Assembly (NCBI RefSeq): GCF_019933235.1
Contig: NZ_CP082945.1
Location: 4,563,501 to 4,627,500, forward strand
DNA from: Streptomyces angustmyceticus
Lineage (GTDB): Bacteria > Actinomycetota > Actinomycetes > Streptomycetales > Streptomycetaceae
Reading direction: 5' to 3'
DNA: 64,000 nucleotides
The notes beneath the pieces are model-generated. The model made no database searches. It saw nothing but the letters and a program-made list of their open reading frames with translations, and had not been told where the DNA came from. How positions within the stretch are numbered: the stretch's first letter is position 1; each line of letters opens with the position of its first letter. Made by a program: the position numbers and the translations under genes. Positions 28,625 to 37,617 of this stretch are shown here, one piece after another.

Positions 28625-29290
28625 TCAACCGTCCTGCCGCGCCGCGTACTTCAGCGCCTTGCGCCGGGCCTCCCCGTGGAGCGCCTCGCCCGCCGCCAGC
28701 AGCCGGGGCAGCAGCTCCCGCGAGGTGGTCAGGGCCCGGAACGCCAGCCCGACGGTCACCTCGTGATCAGGGCGGCGCACCACCTCGACGGCGTCCCCCG
28801 CGCGGATCTCGCCCGCCTCGATCACCCGGAGATACGCGCCGGGCACCGCGGCCCGGGTGAACCGTTTGATCCAGCCGTGCTCGCCGATCCACCCGTGGAA
28901 CGTGCGGCAGGGGGTGCGCGGTCCCGTGACCTCCAGCAGCAGCCGCGGGCCGACCCGCCATCGCTCGCCGATCAGGGCGCCGGTGACGTCGACGCCCAGG
29001 GTGGTGAGGTTCTCCCCGAAGCACCCGTTGGGCAGTTCACGGTCCAGCTCCCGCTGCCACGCGTCCAGGTCCTCGCGCGCGTAGGCGTAGACGGCCTGGT
29101 CGTCGCCGCCGTGGTGGCGCAGGTCGACCACGGCGTCACCGGCCAGCCCGCTGCCCGCGGTGCCGTGCGGCCCCGGGGCGGTCACCGCCACCGGGCCGTC
29201 CACGGGCCGCTTGTCGATGCCCGTGCCGCCCCCGGCATCGGTGTGCTCGGACGGGCTGGGCCGCCCCAGGTTCACGGTCAGCAGCTTCAT
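28625..29290 (-). CDS. MOSC domain-containing protein
   Basis: MOSC domains occur in molybdenum-cofactor sulfurases and in YiiM-type reductases, where they bind sulfur or the cofactor. 221 aa from ATG 29290 (KLLTVNLGRPS). Core features: HHGGDDQAVYAYAREDLDAW, NGCFGENLTTLGVDVTGALIGERWRVG, and LEVTGPRTPCRTFHGWIG with the conserved Cys. This layout is the YiiM-like subgroup. The 200 bases downstream (28425-28624) are GC-only low complexity without a gene. It is divergent from the LysR gene, its likely regulator. Confidence 0.9.
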   Translation of the reverse strand: MKLLTVNLGRPSPSEHTDAGGGTGIDKRPVDGPVAVTAPGPHGTAGSGLAGDAVVDLRHHGGDDQAVYAYAREDLDAWQRELDRELPNGCFGENLTTLGVDVTGALIGERWRVGPRLLLEVTGPRTPCRTFHGWIGEHGWIKRFTRAAVPGAYLRVIEAGEIRAGDAVEVVRRPDHEVTVGLAFRALTTSRELLPRLLAAGEALHGEARRKALKYAARQDG

Positions 29291-29446
29291 GCGGTGCTCC
29301 GTCGTTCGATCGGCAAGGTCCAGGGAAAGGCCCGTCGGGCGTCCCGCCTCACGCATGCCCGCGATCCACCTCCCCGCAGGTCAAGCCACCCAAAAGCATG
29401 GACTCGTTTTTTCCCGTTCAACCCAAGACCCGCTTATGCTTGAGTC

Positions 29447-30358
29447 ATGATCGAGGCCCGTCATCTCCGTGTGCTGCGCGCCGTCGCCAGGACCGGCTCG
29501 TTCTCCGCCGCCGCACGCGAGCTGGGCTGCACCCAGCCGGCCGTCAGCCAGCAGATGAAGGCCCTGGAGCAGTCCGCCGGCACCCCGCTGCTGGTCCGCG
29601 CGGGCCGCGAGATGCGGCTGACCCAGGCGGGCGAGGCCCTCGTCCGGCACGCCGTCGGCATCCTGGCCGGGCTCACCGCCGCCGAGGAGGAGATCGCGGC
29701 CATCGCCGGCCTGCGCGCGGGCCGGGTGCGGCTGGTCTCCTTCCCCTCCGGTAGCTCCACGCTGGTGCCGACCGCCCTGGCGACGATGCGCGCCGCCCAT
29801 CCCGGCACCCGGGTCTCGCTGGTCGAGGCCGAGCCGCCGCGCTCCATCGAGATGCTGCGCAACGGCGACTGCGAGATCGCCCTGGCGTTCCGCTATCCGG
29901 AGGTGCGCGGCGCGGACCCGGCGGCCGGAGCGGAGTGGGACGACCTGGTGGTCCGCCCGATCCTGGCGGACCGGCTGGTGGGCCTGGTCCCGGACGGCCA
30001 CCGGCTGGCCAAGGCGGGCACCGCGCAGTTCGCCGAGCTGGCCGACGAGGCCTGGATCGCGGGCTGTCCCCGCTGCCGCAGGCACCTCGTGGAGGTCTGC
30101 GAGAGCGCGGGCTTCACCCCGCGCATCGACTTCGCGACCGACGACTACCCGGCGGTGATCGGCCTGGTCGGCGCGGGCCTGGGGGTCGCCGCGCTGCCCG
30201 AGCTCACCCTGGAATCGGTACGCCCCAAGGGGGCCACGGCGATACGCATGGAGCCCGCCGTGCACCGCGAGATCGTCGCGCTCACGCTGCCGGACCTGGC
30301 ACAGGTCCCCGCCGTCGAGGCGACCCTCGACCGGCTGGCGGACGCCGCCGGTCGCTGA
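29447..30358 (+). CDS. LysR family transcriptional regulator
   Basis: 303 aa. The N-terminal winged helix-turn-helix reads IEARHLRVLRAVARTGSFSAAARELGCTQPAVSQQMKALEQ. The effector domain starts near residue 90. It contains WIAGCPRCRRHLVEVC, a CxxC with a third Cys that could sense metal or redox state. LysR proteins usually control the divergent neighbour, here the MOSC gene, from the 156-base gap; an A/T-rich stretch with a run of six T lies at 29409-29414. No ribosome site is obvious before the ATG, and TTATGCT at 29433-29439 may be the -10. Confidence 0.92.
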   Translation: MIEARHLRVLRAVARTGSFSAAARELGCTQPAVSQQMKALEQSAGTPLLVRAGREMRLTQAGEALVRHAVGILAGLTAAEEEIAAIAGLRAGRVRLVSFPSGSSTLVPTALATMRAAHPGTRVSLVEAEPPRSIEMLRNGDCEIALAFRYPEVRGADPAAGAEWDDLVVRPILADRLVGLVPDGHRLAKAGTAQFAELADEAWIAGCPRCRRHLVEVCESAGFTPRIDFATDDYPAVIGLVGAGLGVAALPELTLESVRPKGATAIRMEPAVHREIVALTLPDLAQVPAVEATLDRLADAAGR

Positions 30359-30573
30359 GCCGGGGCGCGTGCGGGCACGCCGCGCGCGGGGACGCGAGGG
30401 GGCGTCCCGTCCGCCCCGGGTGCCGGGCCGCACCGAGCCCGCACCCGTCCGAGCCCGCCCCGCACCGAGCCGCTGCCGCCCGCCCGCGGCGGCAATCTCC
30501 CCGCCCACCCTGCCGGCCGACACCGTGCGGCCATGCAGGAACGTTTCTTCAGGGGCGGCGCGCTCCCGAAGGT

Positions 30574-30906
30574 TCAGGCGCCGGAGACGCCCGCGGAACC
30601 GGTCATGGAGGAGGCGGGGATCAGCCGGTGGCGGGCCCGGCCCATCAGTTCCTCGCGTTCGTCCTCCGTCAGGCCGCCCCACACCCCGTAGGGCTCACGG
30701 ACGGCCAGCGCATGCGCCGCGCACTCGGCCCGTACCGGGCAGCGCATGCACACCTCCTTCGCCGATGTCTCACGCGCGCTGCGGGCCGCTCCGCGCTCAC
30801 CCTCGGGATGGAAGAAGAGAGAGCTGTCCACGCCGCGGCAGGCGGCGAGCAGCTGCCAGTCCCAGAGATCCGCGTTCGGGCCCGGAAGGCGGGAGAAATC
30901 TGCCAT
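30574..30906 (-). CDS. whiD: WhiB-family sporulation regulator WhiD
   Basis: [4Fe-4S] transcription factor needed for late sporulation septation and spore maturation in Streptomyces; WhiB-like proteins bind region 4 of the principal sigma factor. 110 aa, starting MADFSRLPGPNADLWDW, which matches WhiD from memory. The four cluster ligands are Cys23, Cys53, Cys56 and Cys62 (CMRCPVRAEC), followed by the YGVWGG turn and a basic tail. The start at 30906 has GAGGGGA at 30912-30918 on the minus strand. It is divergent from bldM across 379 bases rich in A/T. Confidence 0.97.
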   Translation of the reverse strand: MADFSRLPGPNADLWDWQLLAACRGVDSSLFFHPEGERGAARSARETSAKEVCMRCPVRAECAAHALAVREPYGVWGGLTEDEREELMGRARHRLIPASSMTGSAGVSGA

Positions 30907-30955
30907 TGCTTGTCCCCTCGAAGCGGTGCTGATGCGGGCTCGGTGCTCACGACGG

Positions 30956-30980
30956 TACATCTACTGTCGAAGTAGATGTA
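30956..30980. promoter_or_regulatory. Perfect inverted repeat upstream of whiD
   Basis: TACATCTACT (30956-30965), 5-base spacer, AGTAGATGTA (30971-30980). It lies 50-75 bases before the whiD ATG in unusually A/T-rich DNA for this genome. Candidate operator for a developmental regulator, or an RNA hairpin in the whiD leader. Confidence 0.6.
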
Positions 30981-31134
30981 AATATGACTCATTGCGAATC
31001 TAGTCATAGTCACCATGAAAATGGAAGAAAGAGAGCCAAATAGGGCATAGGGTGCACGCGCGGATGCCGGTCGCCCGATGAGTCGTCTGCGTATCCGGCT
31101 CCTCACGGAGCGTGCTGAACTCGGTCGCCGAAGC

Positions 31135-31162
31135 CGTAACTCTTTCGAGTGACCGTCGTTGA
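31135..31162 (+). promoter_or_regulatory. Sigma-BldN type promoter of bldM
   Basis: CGTAAC (31135-31140), 16-base spacer, CGTTGA (31157-31162). These are the -35 and -10 elements recalled for the sigma-BldN-dependent bldMp1 promoter. The bldM ATG is 124 bases downstream. Confidence 0.82.
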
Positions 31163-31285
31163 GAGTGCGGAGGCGGTTGGCAGAGGTAGTCGTCGGGCAG
31201 ATGTCCGAGGCCGCCAATCGCACAGGTGACGATACGTACCAGCCTGGAGGCTCAAGGTGACGCGCATCAGCTGCGGAGGGCGGTC

Positions 31286-31897
31286 ATGACATCCGTCCTC
31301 GTCTGCGACGACTCCCCGCTTGCCCGAGAGGCGCTCCGTCGGGCGGTTGCGACCGTGCCCGGCGTCGAGCGTGTGACGACCGCGGCCAACGGCGAGGAAG
31401 TCCTCCGCCGCTGGGGTGCCGATCGCTCGGATCTGATTCTGATGGACGTACGGATGCCCGGTCTCGGCGGTGTCGAGACCGTGCGCCGGCTGCTGTCCGC
31501 CGACCCCGGCGCCCGGATCATCATGCTCACGGTGGCCGAGGACCTCGACGGTGTCGCGCTCGCGGTCGCCGCCGGCGCCCGGGGCTATCTGCACAAGGAC
31601 GCCTCGCGCGCCGAGCTGCGGGCGACGGTGACCCAGGCGCTCGCCGACCCGACGTGGCGGCTCGCCCCGCGCCGGCTGCGGTCCGCCGAGATGGGCGCCG
31701 CGCCGACGCTGACCGCGCGCGAGATCCAGGTGCTGGAGGGCATGAGTCACGGCCGCTCCAACGCCGAGATCGGGCGTGAGCTGTTCCTCTCGGAGGACAC
31801 GGTCAAGACCCACGCGCGGCGTCTGTTCAAGAAACTCGGCGCCTCCGACCGGGCGCATGCGGTGGCCCTGGGCTTCCGCTGGGGACTGGTCCGCTAA
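31286..31897 (+). CDS. bldM: Orphan response regulator BldM
   Basis: Developmental transcription factor that, alone or with WhiI, activates aerial hyphae and sporulation genes. 203 aa starting MTSVLVCDDSPLAREALRRAV. The receiver domain has the acidic pair and LILMDVRMPGLGG with the nominal phospho-Asp near residue 54; known BldM acts without classical phosphorylation. The C-terminal NarL/LuxR helix-turn-helix reads TLTAREIQVLEGMSHGRSNAEIGRELFLSEDTVKTHARRLFKKLG. Start chosen for GGAGGG at 31275-31280. Transcribed from the sigma-BldN-type promoter; strong hairpin after the stop. Confidence 0.98.
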   Translation: MTSVLVCDDSPLAREALRRAVATVPGVERVTTAANGEEVLRRWGADRSDLILMDVRMPGLGGVETVRRLLSADPGARIIMLTVAEDLDGVALAVAAGARGYLHKDASRAELRATVTQALADPTWRLAPRRLRSAEMGAAPTLTAREIQVLEGMSHGRSNAEIGRELFLSEDTVKTHARRLFKKLGASDRAHAVALGFRWGLVR

Positions 31898-31934
31898 GGC
31901 GTTGTGACGTGCGTCGATGCGGGGGAGCGAAGAT

Positions 31935-31960
31935 CCCCGCCCGCCCTGCGGCGGGCGGGG
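31935..31960 (+). terminator. Hairpin terminator after bldM
   Basis: CCCCGCCCGCC (31935-31945), loop CTGC, GGCGGGCGGGG (31950-31960): perfect 11-bp GC stem with a 4-base loop, 38 bases after the bldM stop. Confidence 0.82.
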
Positions 31961-32083
31961 CTGTGAGGTGCTCCGCAGGCCGTCGCGTCCGCCGGCGGTC
32001 CGATTCGCCGCGCGGTGCCGCATCCTTGAGGTATGAGGTTCCTCGGGGACGGGTCGGTCGGGCACGAGGGGAGGGCGCAGGAG

Positions 32084-32752
32084 ATGACAGCCGGCGCACC
32101 TGCCGCGCATAACGCTTCAGTGCACAAGTACGGACCTGATGCCGCGGATCGTGCGGCGCCAAGGCACCATGGTCCGATGCGTGATGACGGGAAGCAGGAA
32201 ATCGGCGCTCTCGTCGCGCGAGCCGTCGAGGGTGACCAGCGGGCCACCCACGATCTCCTGGCGCATGTGCATCCCCTCGCGCTGCGTTACTGCCGCACCC
32301 GGCTGTCGAGGCTGCCGGGTGACGCCCGGCACTTCGTCGAGGACCTGGCGCAAGAGGTGTGTGTCGCGGTGCTCTGCGCGCTGCCGCGCTACCGCGACAC
32401 CGGCAAGCCCTTCGAGGCGTTCGTCTTCGCCATCGCCGGTCACAAGGTCGCCGACCTGCAGCGCGCGGCGATGCGGCATCCGGGCAGCACGGCCGTGCCG
32501 TCCGACGAGATGCCCGAGCAGCCGGACGACTCCCTGGGCCCCGAGGAGCGGGCGCTGCTGAGCAGCGACGCCGAGTGGGCCAAGAAGCTGCTGGCGAACC
32601 TTCCGGAGAACCAGCGCGAGCTGGTCCTGCTGCGGGTGGCCGTCGGGCTGACCGCCGAGGAGACCGGGCAGATGCTGGGGATGTCGCCCGGCGCGGTGCG
32701 GGTCGCCCAGCACCGGGCGCTGAGCAGGCTGCGGGCGCTCGCCGAGCAGTAG
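32084..32752 (+). CDS. shbA: ECF-type sigma factor ShbA
   Basis: Sigma factor reported (from memory, S. griseus work) to transcribe hrdB, the gene of the principal sigma factor, so central to growth. Region 2 covers [20 protein letters not shown]...[21 protein letters not shown], and region 4 covers [50 protein letters not shown]. Two starts are plausible. ATG 32084 has GGAGGG 8 bases upstream (222 aa). ATG 32177 ([10 protein letters not shown], 191 aa) begins where homologues are strongly conserved but has no ribosome site. No anti-sigma gene is adjacent. Confidence 0.9.
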   Translation: MTAGAPAAHNASVHKYGPDAADRAAPRHHGPMRDDGKQEIGALVARAVEGDQRATHDLLAHVHPLALRYCRTRLSRLPGDARHFVEDLAQEVCVAVLCALPRYRDTGKPFEAFVFAIAGHKVADLQRAAMRHPGSTAVPSDEMPEQPDDSLGPEERALLSSDAEWAKKLLANLPENQRELVLLRVAVGLTAEETGQMLGMSPGAVRVAQHRALSRLRALAEQ

Positions 32753-32824
32753 CAGATTCCCGCTGTCCACGGCGGGATATCGCCGTAGAAATACACAAGT
32801 GACGAGGCCCTCATCGCTCGTGGA

Positions 32825-32852
32825 TTGGGACACTTCCTTAGGCCGTTAGCAT
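32825..32852 (+). promoter_or_regulatory. Candidate guaB promoter
   Basis: TTGGGA (32825-32830), 16-base spacer, TAGCAT (32847-32852), 39 bases before the guaB ATG. Confidence 0.5.
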
Positions 32853-32867
32853 GGGAGTCCGCGCTGA

Positions 32868-34394
<1,527 letters not shown>

Positions 34395-34467
34395 GGTCCC
34401 CCGGACCAGGGGATCGGATGACCATCAAGGCGCGTCACTGCACACGGCGCTAGCACGGCCCTGCCGT

Positions 34468-34500
34468 GAAGCCCGCGGCCGCACCCCGGCCGCGGGCTTC
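34468..34500 (+). terminator. Hairpin terminator after guaB
   Basis: GAAGCCCGCGGCCG (34468-34481) and CGGCCGCGGGCTTC (34487-34500) form a perfect 14-bp stem with a 5-base loop. Confidence 0.82.
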
Positions 34501-34550
34501 GGTGTGTCGGGGATACTGGAAGCGCAGACGTAGAGGGAAAGGCCACACAC

Positions 34551-35666
34551 GTGACTGAGATCGAGATCGGGCGCGGCAAGCGCGGCCGCCGGGCATACGC
34601 ATTCGACGACATCGCCGTCGTACCCAGTCGCCGCACCCGCGACCCGAAGGAGGTCTCGATCGCCTGGCAGATCGACGCCTACCGCTTCGAGCTGCCGTTC
34701 CTGGCCGCTCCCATGGACTCGGTGGTCTCCCCGCAGACCGCCATCCGCATCGGTGAGCTGGGCGGCCTGGGCGTCCTCAACCTGGAAGGTCTCTGGACCC
34801 GTTACGAGGACCCGGAGCCGCTGCTCGCCGAGATCGCGGAGCTGGACGGCCCCACCGCCACCAAGCGGCTCCAGGAGATCTACGCCGCGCCGATCAAGGA
34901 AGAGCTGATCGGGCAGCGGATCAAGGAGGTGCGGGACGCGGGCGTGGTCACCGCCGCCGCGCTCTCGCCGCAGCGCACCGCCCAGTTCTCCAAGGCCGTC
35001 GTCGACGCCGGCGTCGACATCTTCGTGATCCGCGGCACCACCGTCTCCGCCGAGCACGTCTCCTCCGCGGCCGAGCCGCTGAACCTCAAGCAGTTCATCT
35101 ACGAGCTGGACGTCCCGGTCATCGTCGGCGGCTGCGCCACGTACACCGCCGCGCTGCACCTGATGCGGACCGGCGCGGCCGGTGTGCTGGTCGGCTTCGG
35201 CGGCGGCGCCGCGCACACCACGCGCAACGTCCTGGGCATCCAGGTCCCGATGGCGACCGCGGTCGCCGACGTCGCCGCCGCGCGCCGCGACTACATGGAC
35301 GAGTCCGGCGGCCGCTACGTCCACGTCATCGCCGACGGCGGTGTGGGCTGGTCCGGCGACCTCCCCAAGGCGATCGCCTGCGGCGCCGACGCCGTGATGA
35401 TGGGCTCCCCGCTCGCCCGCGCCACGGACGCCCCCGGGCGCGGCCACCACTGGGGCATGGAGGCCGTCCACGAGGACGTGCCGCGCGGCAAGCGGATGGA
35501 CCTCGGTGCGGTCGGCACCACCGAGGAGGTGCTGCTGGGGCCGTCCACGGTTCCCGATGGCTCGATGAACTTCTTCGGCGCGTTGCGGCGGGCGATGGCG
35601 ACGACCGGGTACTCGGAGCTGAAGGAGTTCCAGCGGGTCGAGGTGACGGTGGCGCCACGGCGCTGA
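34551..35666 (+). CDS. GuaB3-family IMP dehydrogenase-related protein
   Basis: 371 aa paralogue of IMPDH typical of actinobacteria. It keeps the barrel motifs FDDIAVVPSRRTRDPKEVS, AAPMDSVVSPQTAIRIGELGGLGVLNLEG and ADGGVGWSGDLPKAIACGADAVMMGSPLA but has no CBS domains. The IMPDH catalytic loop GPGSICTTR is replaced by VGFGGGAAHTTRNVLG, without the Cys. It therefore probably does not carry out the IMPDH reaction; a GMP-reductase-like or regulatory role is possible but unproven. GTG start behind GGGAAAGG at 34536-34543. It follows guaB after a terminator and is followed by the second palindromic-repeat locus. Confidence 0.92.
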   Translation: MTEIEIGRGKRGRRAYAFDDIAVVPSRRTRDPKEVSIAWQIDAYRFELPFLAAPMDSVVSPQTAIRIGELGGLGVLNLEGLWTRYEDPEPLLAEIAELDGPTATKRLQEIYAAPIKEELIGQRIKEVRDAGVVTAAALSPQRTAQFSKAVVDAGVDIFVIRGTTVSAEHVSSAAEPLNLKQFIYELDVPVIVGGCATYTAALHLMRTGAAGVLVGFGGGAAHTTRNVLGIQVPMATAVADVAAARRDYMDESGGRYVHVIADGGVGWSGDLPKAIACGADAVMMGSPLARATDAPGRGHHWGMEAVHEDVPRGKRMDLGAVGTTEEVLLGPSTVPDGSMNFFGALRRAMATTGYSELKEFQRVEVTVAPRR

Positions 35667-35784
35667 GGCTTCCCACGTTGCCGGGTGGCCCGCCGTTTTT
35701 CTTTCTGTTGTTCTTTCCCGCCTTCGGCGGGGGCGGGGTGGGTTGTGTGGGGTGGGGCCCCATGTTTGTGGTGGGTGCCGGGTT

Positions 35785-35851
35785 CGGGGCCTGCGGGGTG
35801 GGTTGTCGGACTGCTTCGCTTTACGTCCGACAACCCACCCCGCAGGCCCCG
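35785..35851 (+). repeat. Covarying stem-loop, copy 3
   Basis: Perfect 26-bp arms, 35785-35810 and 35826-35851, the longest of the four. Loop CTGCTTCGCTTTACG at 35811-35825 is identical to copy 1. Upstream flank GGGTGCCGGGTTCGGGGCCTGC. Confidence 0.9.
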
Positions 35852-35901
35852 CCCCCTCCCGCCGTTTGTGGGGCCCCACCCCGGTGGGGGTGCAGCAAAA
35901 C

Positions 35902-35955
35902 AAAAGACCAGTAGCTGGGCCCGCATCGTGGTGCGGGCCCAGCTACTGGTCTTTT
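35902..35955. terminator. Perfect 24-bp palindrome with A and T tracts (bidirectional terminator-like)
   Basis: Arms 35902-35925 and 35932-35955 are exactly complementary with a 6-base loop (TCGTGG). The left arm begins AAAA and the right arm ends TTTT, so both strands give a GC-rich hairpin followed by a U-tract, rare in this genome. It lies between convergent genes. Confidence 0.8.
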
Positions 35956-36012
35956 GACAGATCCCCCCACCGGGCGGGGGGCGCCGTCCGGGCGGGGAGG
36001 TGGTGGGCCGGA

Positions 36013-36061
36013 GGGGCCTGTGTGGTGGACGTAAAGCGAAGCAGTCCACCACACAGGCCCC
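36013..36061 (-). repeat. Covarying stem-loop, copy 4
   Basis: Perfect 17-bp arms (36013-36029 and 36045-36061) around the reverse-complement loop at 36030-36044. Arm sequence differs from copies 1-3. Reverse-strand flank GGGTGCCGGTGGCGGGCCTC. Confidence 0.9.
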
Positions 36062-36148
36062 GGAGGCCCGCCACCGGCACCCACCGCACAGTAGAAGCGG
36101 CCCCGCCCAACAACCCCACCCCGCCGGAGGCGAACGGCAAACGGACGG

Positions 36149-37393
36149 CTACAACCGGTGCGCCGCACCGGTCGGCGTCGCCCCGCGAGTGTCCAGCAGC
36201 AGCTGCGCTTTGACCGACAGCCCCTGGAGGTCATACGTGCGGTGGGCCTGGAGAAGGACCGTCAGGTCGGCCGCGGCGGCGGCTTCGTAGAGGGAGTCGG
36301 CGCGGGGGACCGGGCGGTCCAGGACGTTCCACCGGTGGACGTACGGGTCGTGGTAGGTCAGGTGCGCGCCGAGTTCCATCAGGCGGGCGGCGATCTCGCG
36401 GGACGGTGAGCCCGTCTGGTCGGCGATGTCGGGCTTGTAGGTGACGCCCAGGAGCAGGACGCGGGCGCCGCGGGCGGACTTGCCGTGTTCGTTGAGGAGG
36501 GTGGCGCAGCGCTGGATGACGTAGCGCGGCATCCGGTCGTTCACCTCCTGGGCGAGTTCGACCATGCGCAGCGGGTGGCCGAGGGAACGGCCGGTGCCGG
36601 CGTAGTGGTTGGGGTCGACGGGGGCGGCGTGGCCGCCCACGCCGGGGCCGGGGCGGAAGGACTGGAAGCCGAACGGCTTGGTCTCCGCGCAGCGGATGAC
36701 GTCCCACAGGTCGACGCCGATGTCGTGGCAGAAGACCGCCATCTCGTTCATCAGGGCGATGTTGATGTGGCGGTAGTTGGTCTCCAGGAGCTTGGCGGTC
36801 TCCGCCTCGCGGGGGCCGCGGGCGCGGACGACCTTGTCGGTGAGGCGGCCGTAGAAGGCGGCGGCGGCCTCGGTGCAGGCGGGGGTGAGGCCGCCGATGA
36901 CCTTGGGCGTGTTGGCGTAGTGGTGGGTGCGGTTGCCGGGGTCGTGGCGGCCGGGGGAGCAGGCGAGGTGGAAGTCGCGGCCGGCGGTGAGGCCGGAGCC
37001 CTCCTCCAGGAGGGGGCGCAGGAATTCCTCGGTGGTGCCCGGGTAGGCGGTGGATTCGAGGATCACCGTGGTGTGCGGGCGCAGGTGCGCGGCCAGGGTG
37101 CGGGCGGCGTCGGCGAGGGCGGTGAGGTCCGGTGCGCGGTCCTCGCCGAGCGGTGTGGGTGCGCACAGGACCGCGGTGCGGACCCGGCCGAGGGCCGCGG
37201 GGTCGGTGGTGGTGCGGAAGCCGGCCGAGAGCAGGCGGCGGAGTTCGGTGGCGGTCAGCGGCCCGTCGGCGCCGGAGAGGGCGGCGGGCGGGTCGGGGTC
37301 GTAGCCGATGGTGCCGATGCCGGCGGAGGTGGCGGCCTGGGCGAGGGGGAGGCCGAGGTGACCGAGTCCGATGACGGCGAGGTCTGCGGGCAT
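36149..37393 (-). CDS. Nucleotide-sugar dehydrogenase (UDP-glucose/UDP-ManNAc type)
   Basis: NAD-dependent four-electron oxidation of a nucleotide sugar to the uronic acid, as for surface polysaccharides. 414 aa from ATG 37393 (MPADLAVIGLGHLGLPLAQ), with GGAAGGA upstream. N-terminal Rossmann motif GLGHLGLPLA; ESTAYPGTTEEFL; KLLETNYRHINIALMNEMAVFC (catalytic Lys region); and GPGVGGHAAPVDPNHY. The family's catalytic Cys normally lies in GPGxGGxCxxxD; here the sequence is GGHAAPVD, with Ala at that position. C-terminal domain VLLLGVTYKPDIADQTGSP. No glycosyltransferase neighbours. Activity should be tested given the missing Cys. Confidence 0.88.
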   Translation of the reverse strand: MPADLAVIGLGHLGLPLAQAATSAGIGTIGYDPDPPAALSGADGPLTATELRRLLSAGFRTTTDPAALGRVRTAVLCAPTPLGEDRAPDLTALADAARTLAAHLRPHTTVILESTAYPGTTEEFLRPLLEEGSGLTAGRDFHLACSPGRHDPGNRTHHYANTPKVIGGLTPACTEAAAAFYGRLTDKVVRARGPREAETAKLLETNYRHINIALMNEMAVFCHDIGVDLWDVIRCAETKPFGFQSFRPGPGVGGHAAPVDPNHYAGTGRSLGHPLRMVELAQEVNDRMPRYVIQRCATLLNEHGKSARGARVLLLGVTYKPDIADQTGSPSREIAARLMELGAHLTYHDPYVHRWNVLDRPVPRADSLYEAAAAADLTVLLQAHRTYDLQGLSVKAQLLLDTRGATPTGAAHRL

Positions 37394-37617
37394 GCTGCGG
37401 CCGTCCTTCCCGAGCGACTGCGAATGACGTGTGCGCATGACGTGAGCGGCTGGCGATCGTGCATAAGTAGACTAAGCGGATATTTGACCCAGAATAGGGA
37501 TTGATGGATCAAGGCGGCGGGGTGTTGTCGCCATTGAGCGGAGGGTGGATACCGGAACGCGGCGCGGACAGAATCGACGGACGGGGGGTGTGGCCCCGAT
37601 CACAGCGGGAGGCAGCG
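37394..37617. promoter_or_regulatory. Divergent promoter gap between the nucleotide-sugar dehydrogenase and glpD
   Basis: 224 bases. An A/T-rich core at 37459-37510 contains TTGACC at 37482-37487 on the plus strand, a TAGTCT-like box on the minus strand (AGACTA at 37469-37474), and GATGGATCAA. No known glycerol-repressor operator was identified. glpD has GGGAGG at 37609-37614. Confidence 0.4.

Larger units (their letters stand above)
35672..36140. mobile_element. MITE-like palindromic element, locus 2 (non-coding)
   Basis: It fills the 482-base gap between the GuaB3 stop and the dehydrogenase stop. The left end starts CCCACGTTG and carries CCCGCC motifs resembling the end of locus 1; the right end is less clear. 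Two oppositely oriented stem-loops with the same 15-nt loop lie at 35785-35851 and 36013-36061, and between them a perfect 24-bp palindrome at 35902-35955. The overall plan (plus copy, spacer, minus copy) equals locus 1. No coding sequence is credible here. Confidence 0.58.

Noticed and set aside
34425-35903. Minus-strand frame over guaB3 and repeat locus 2
   Set aside because: Antisense to a well-supported gene; its start lies inside the stem-loop repeat.
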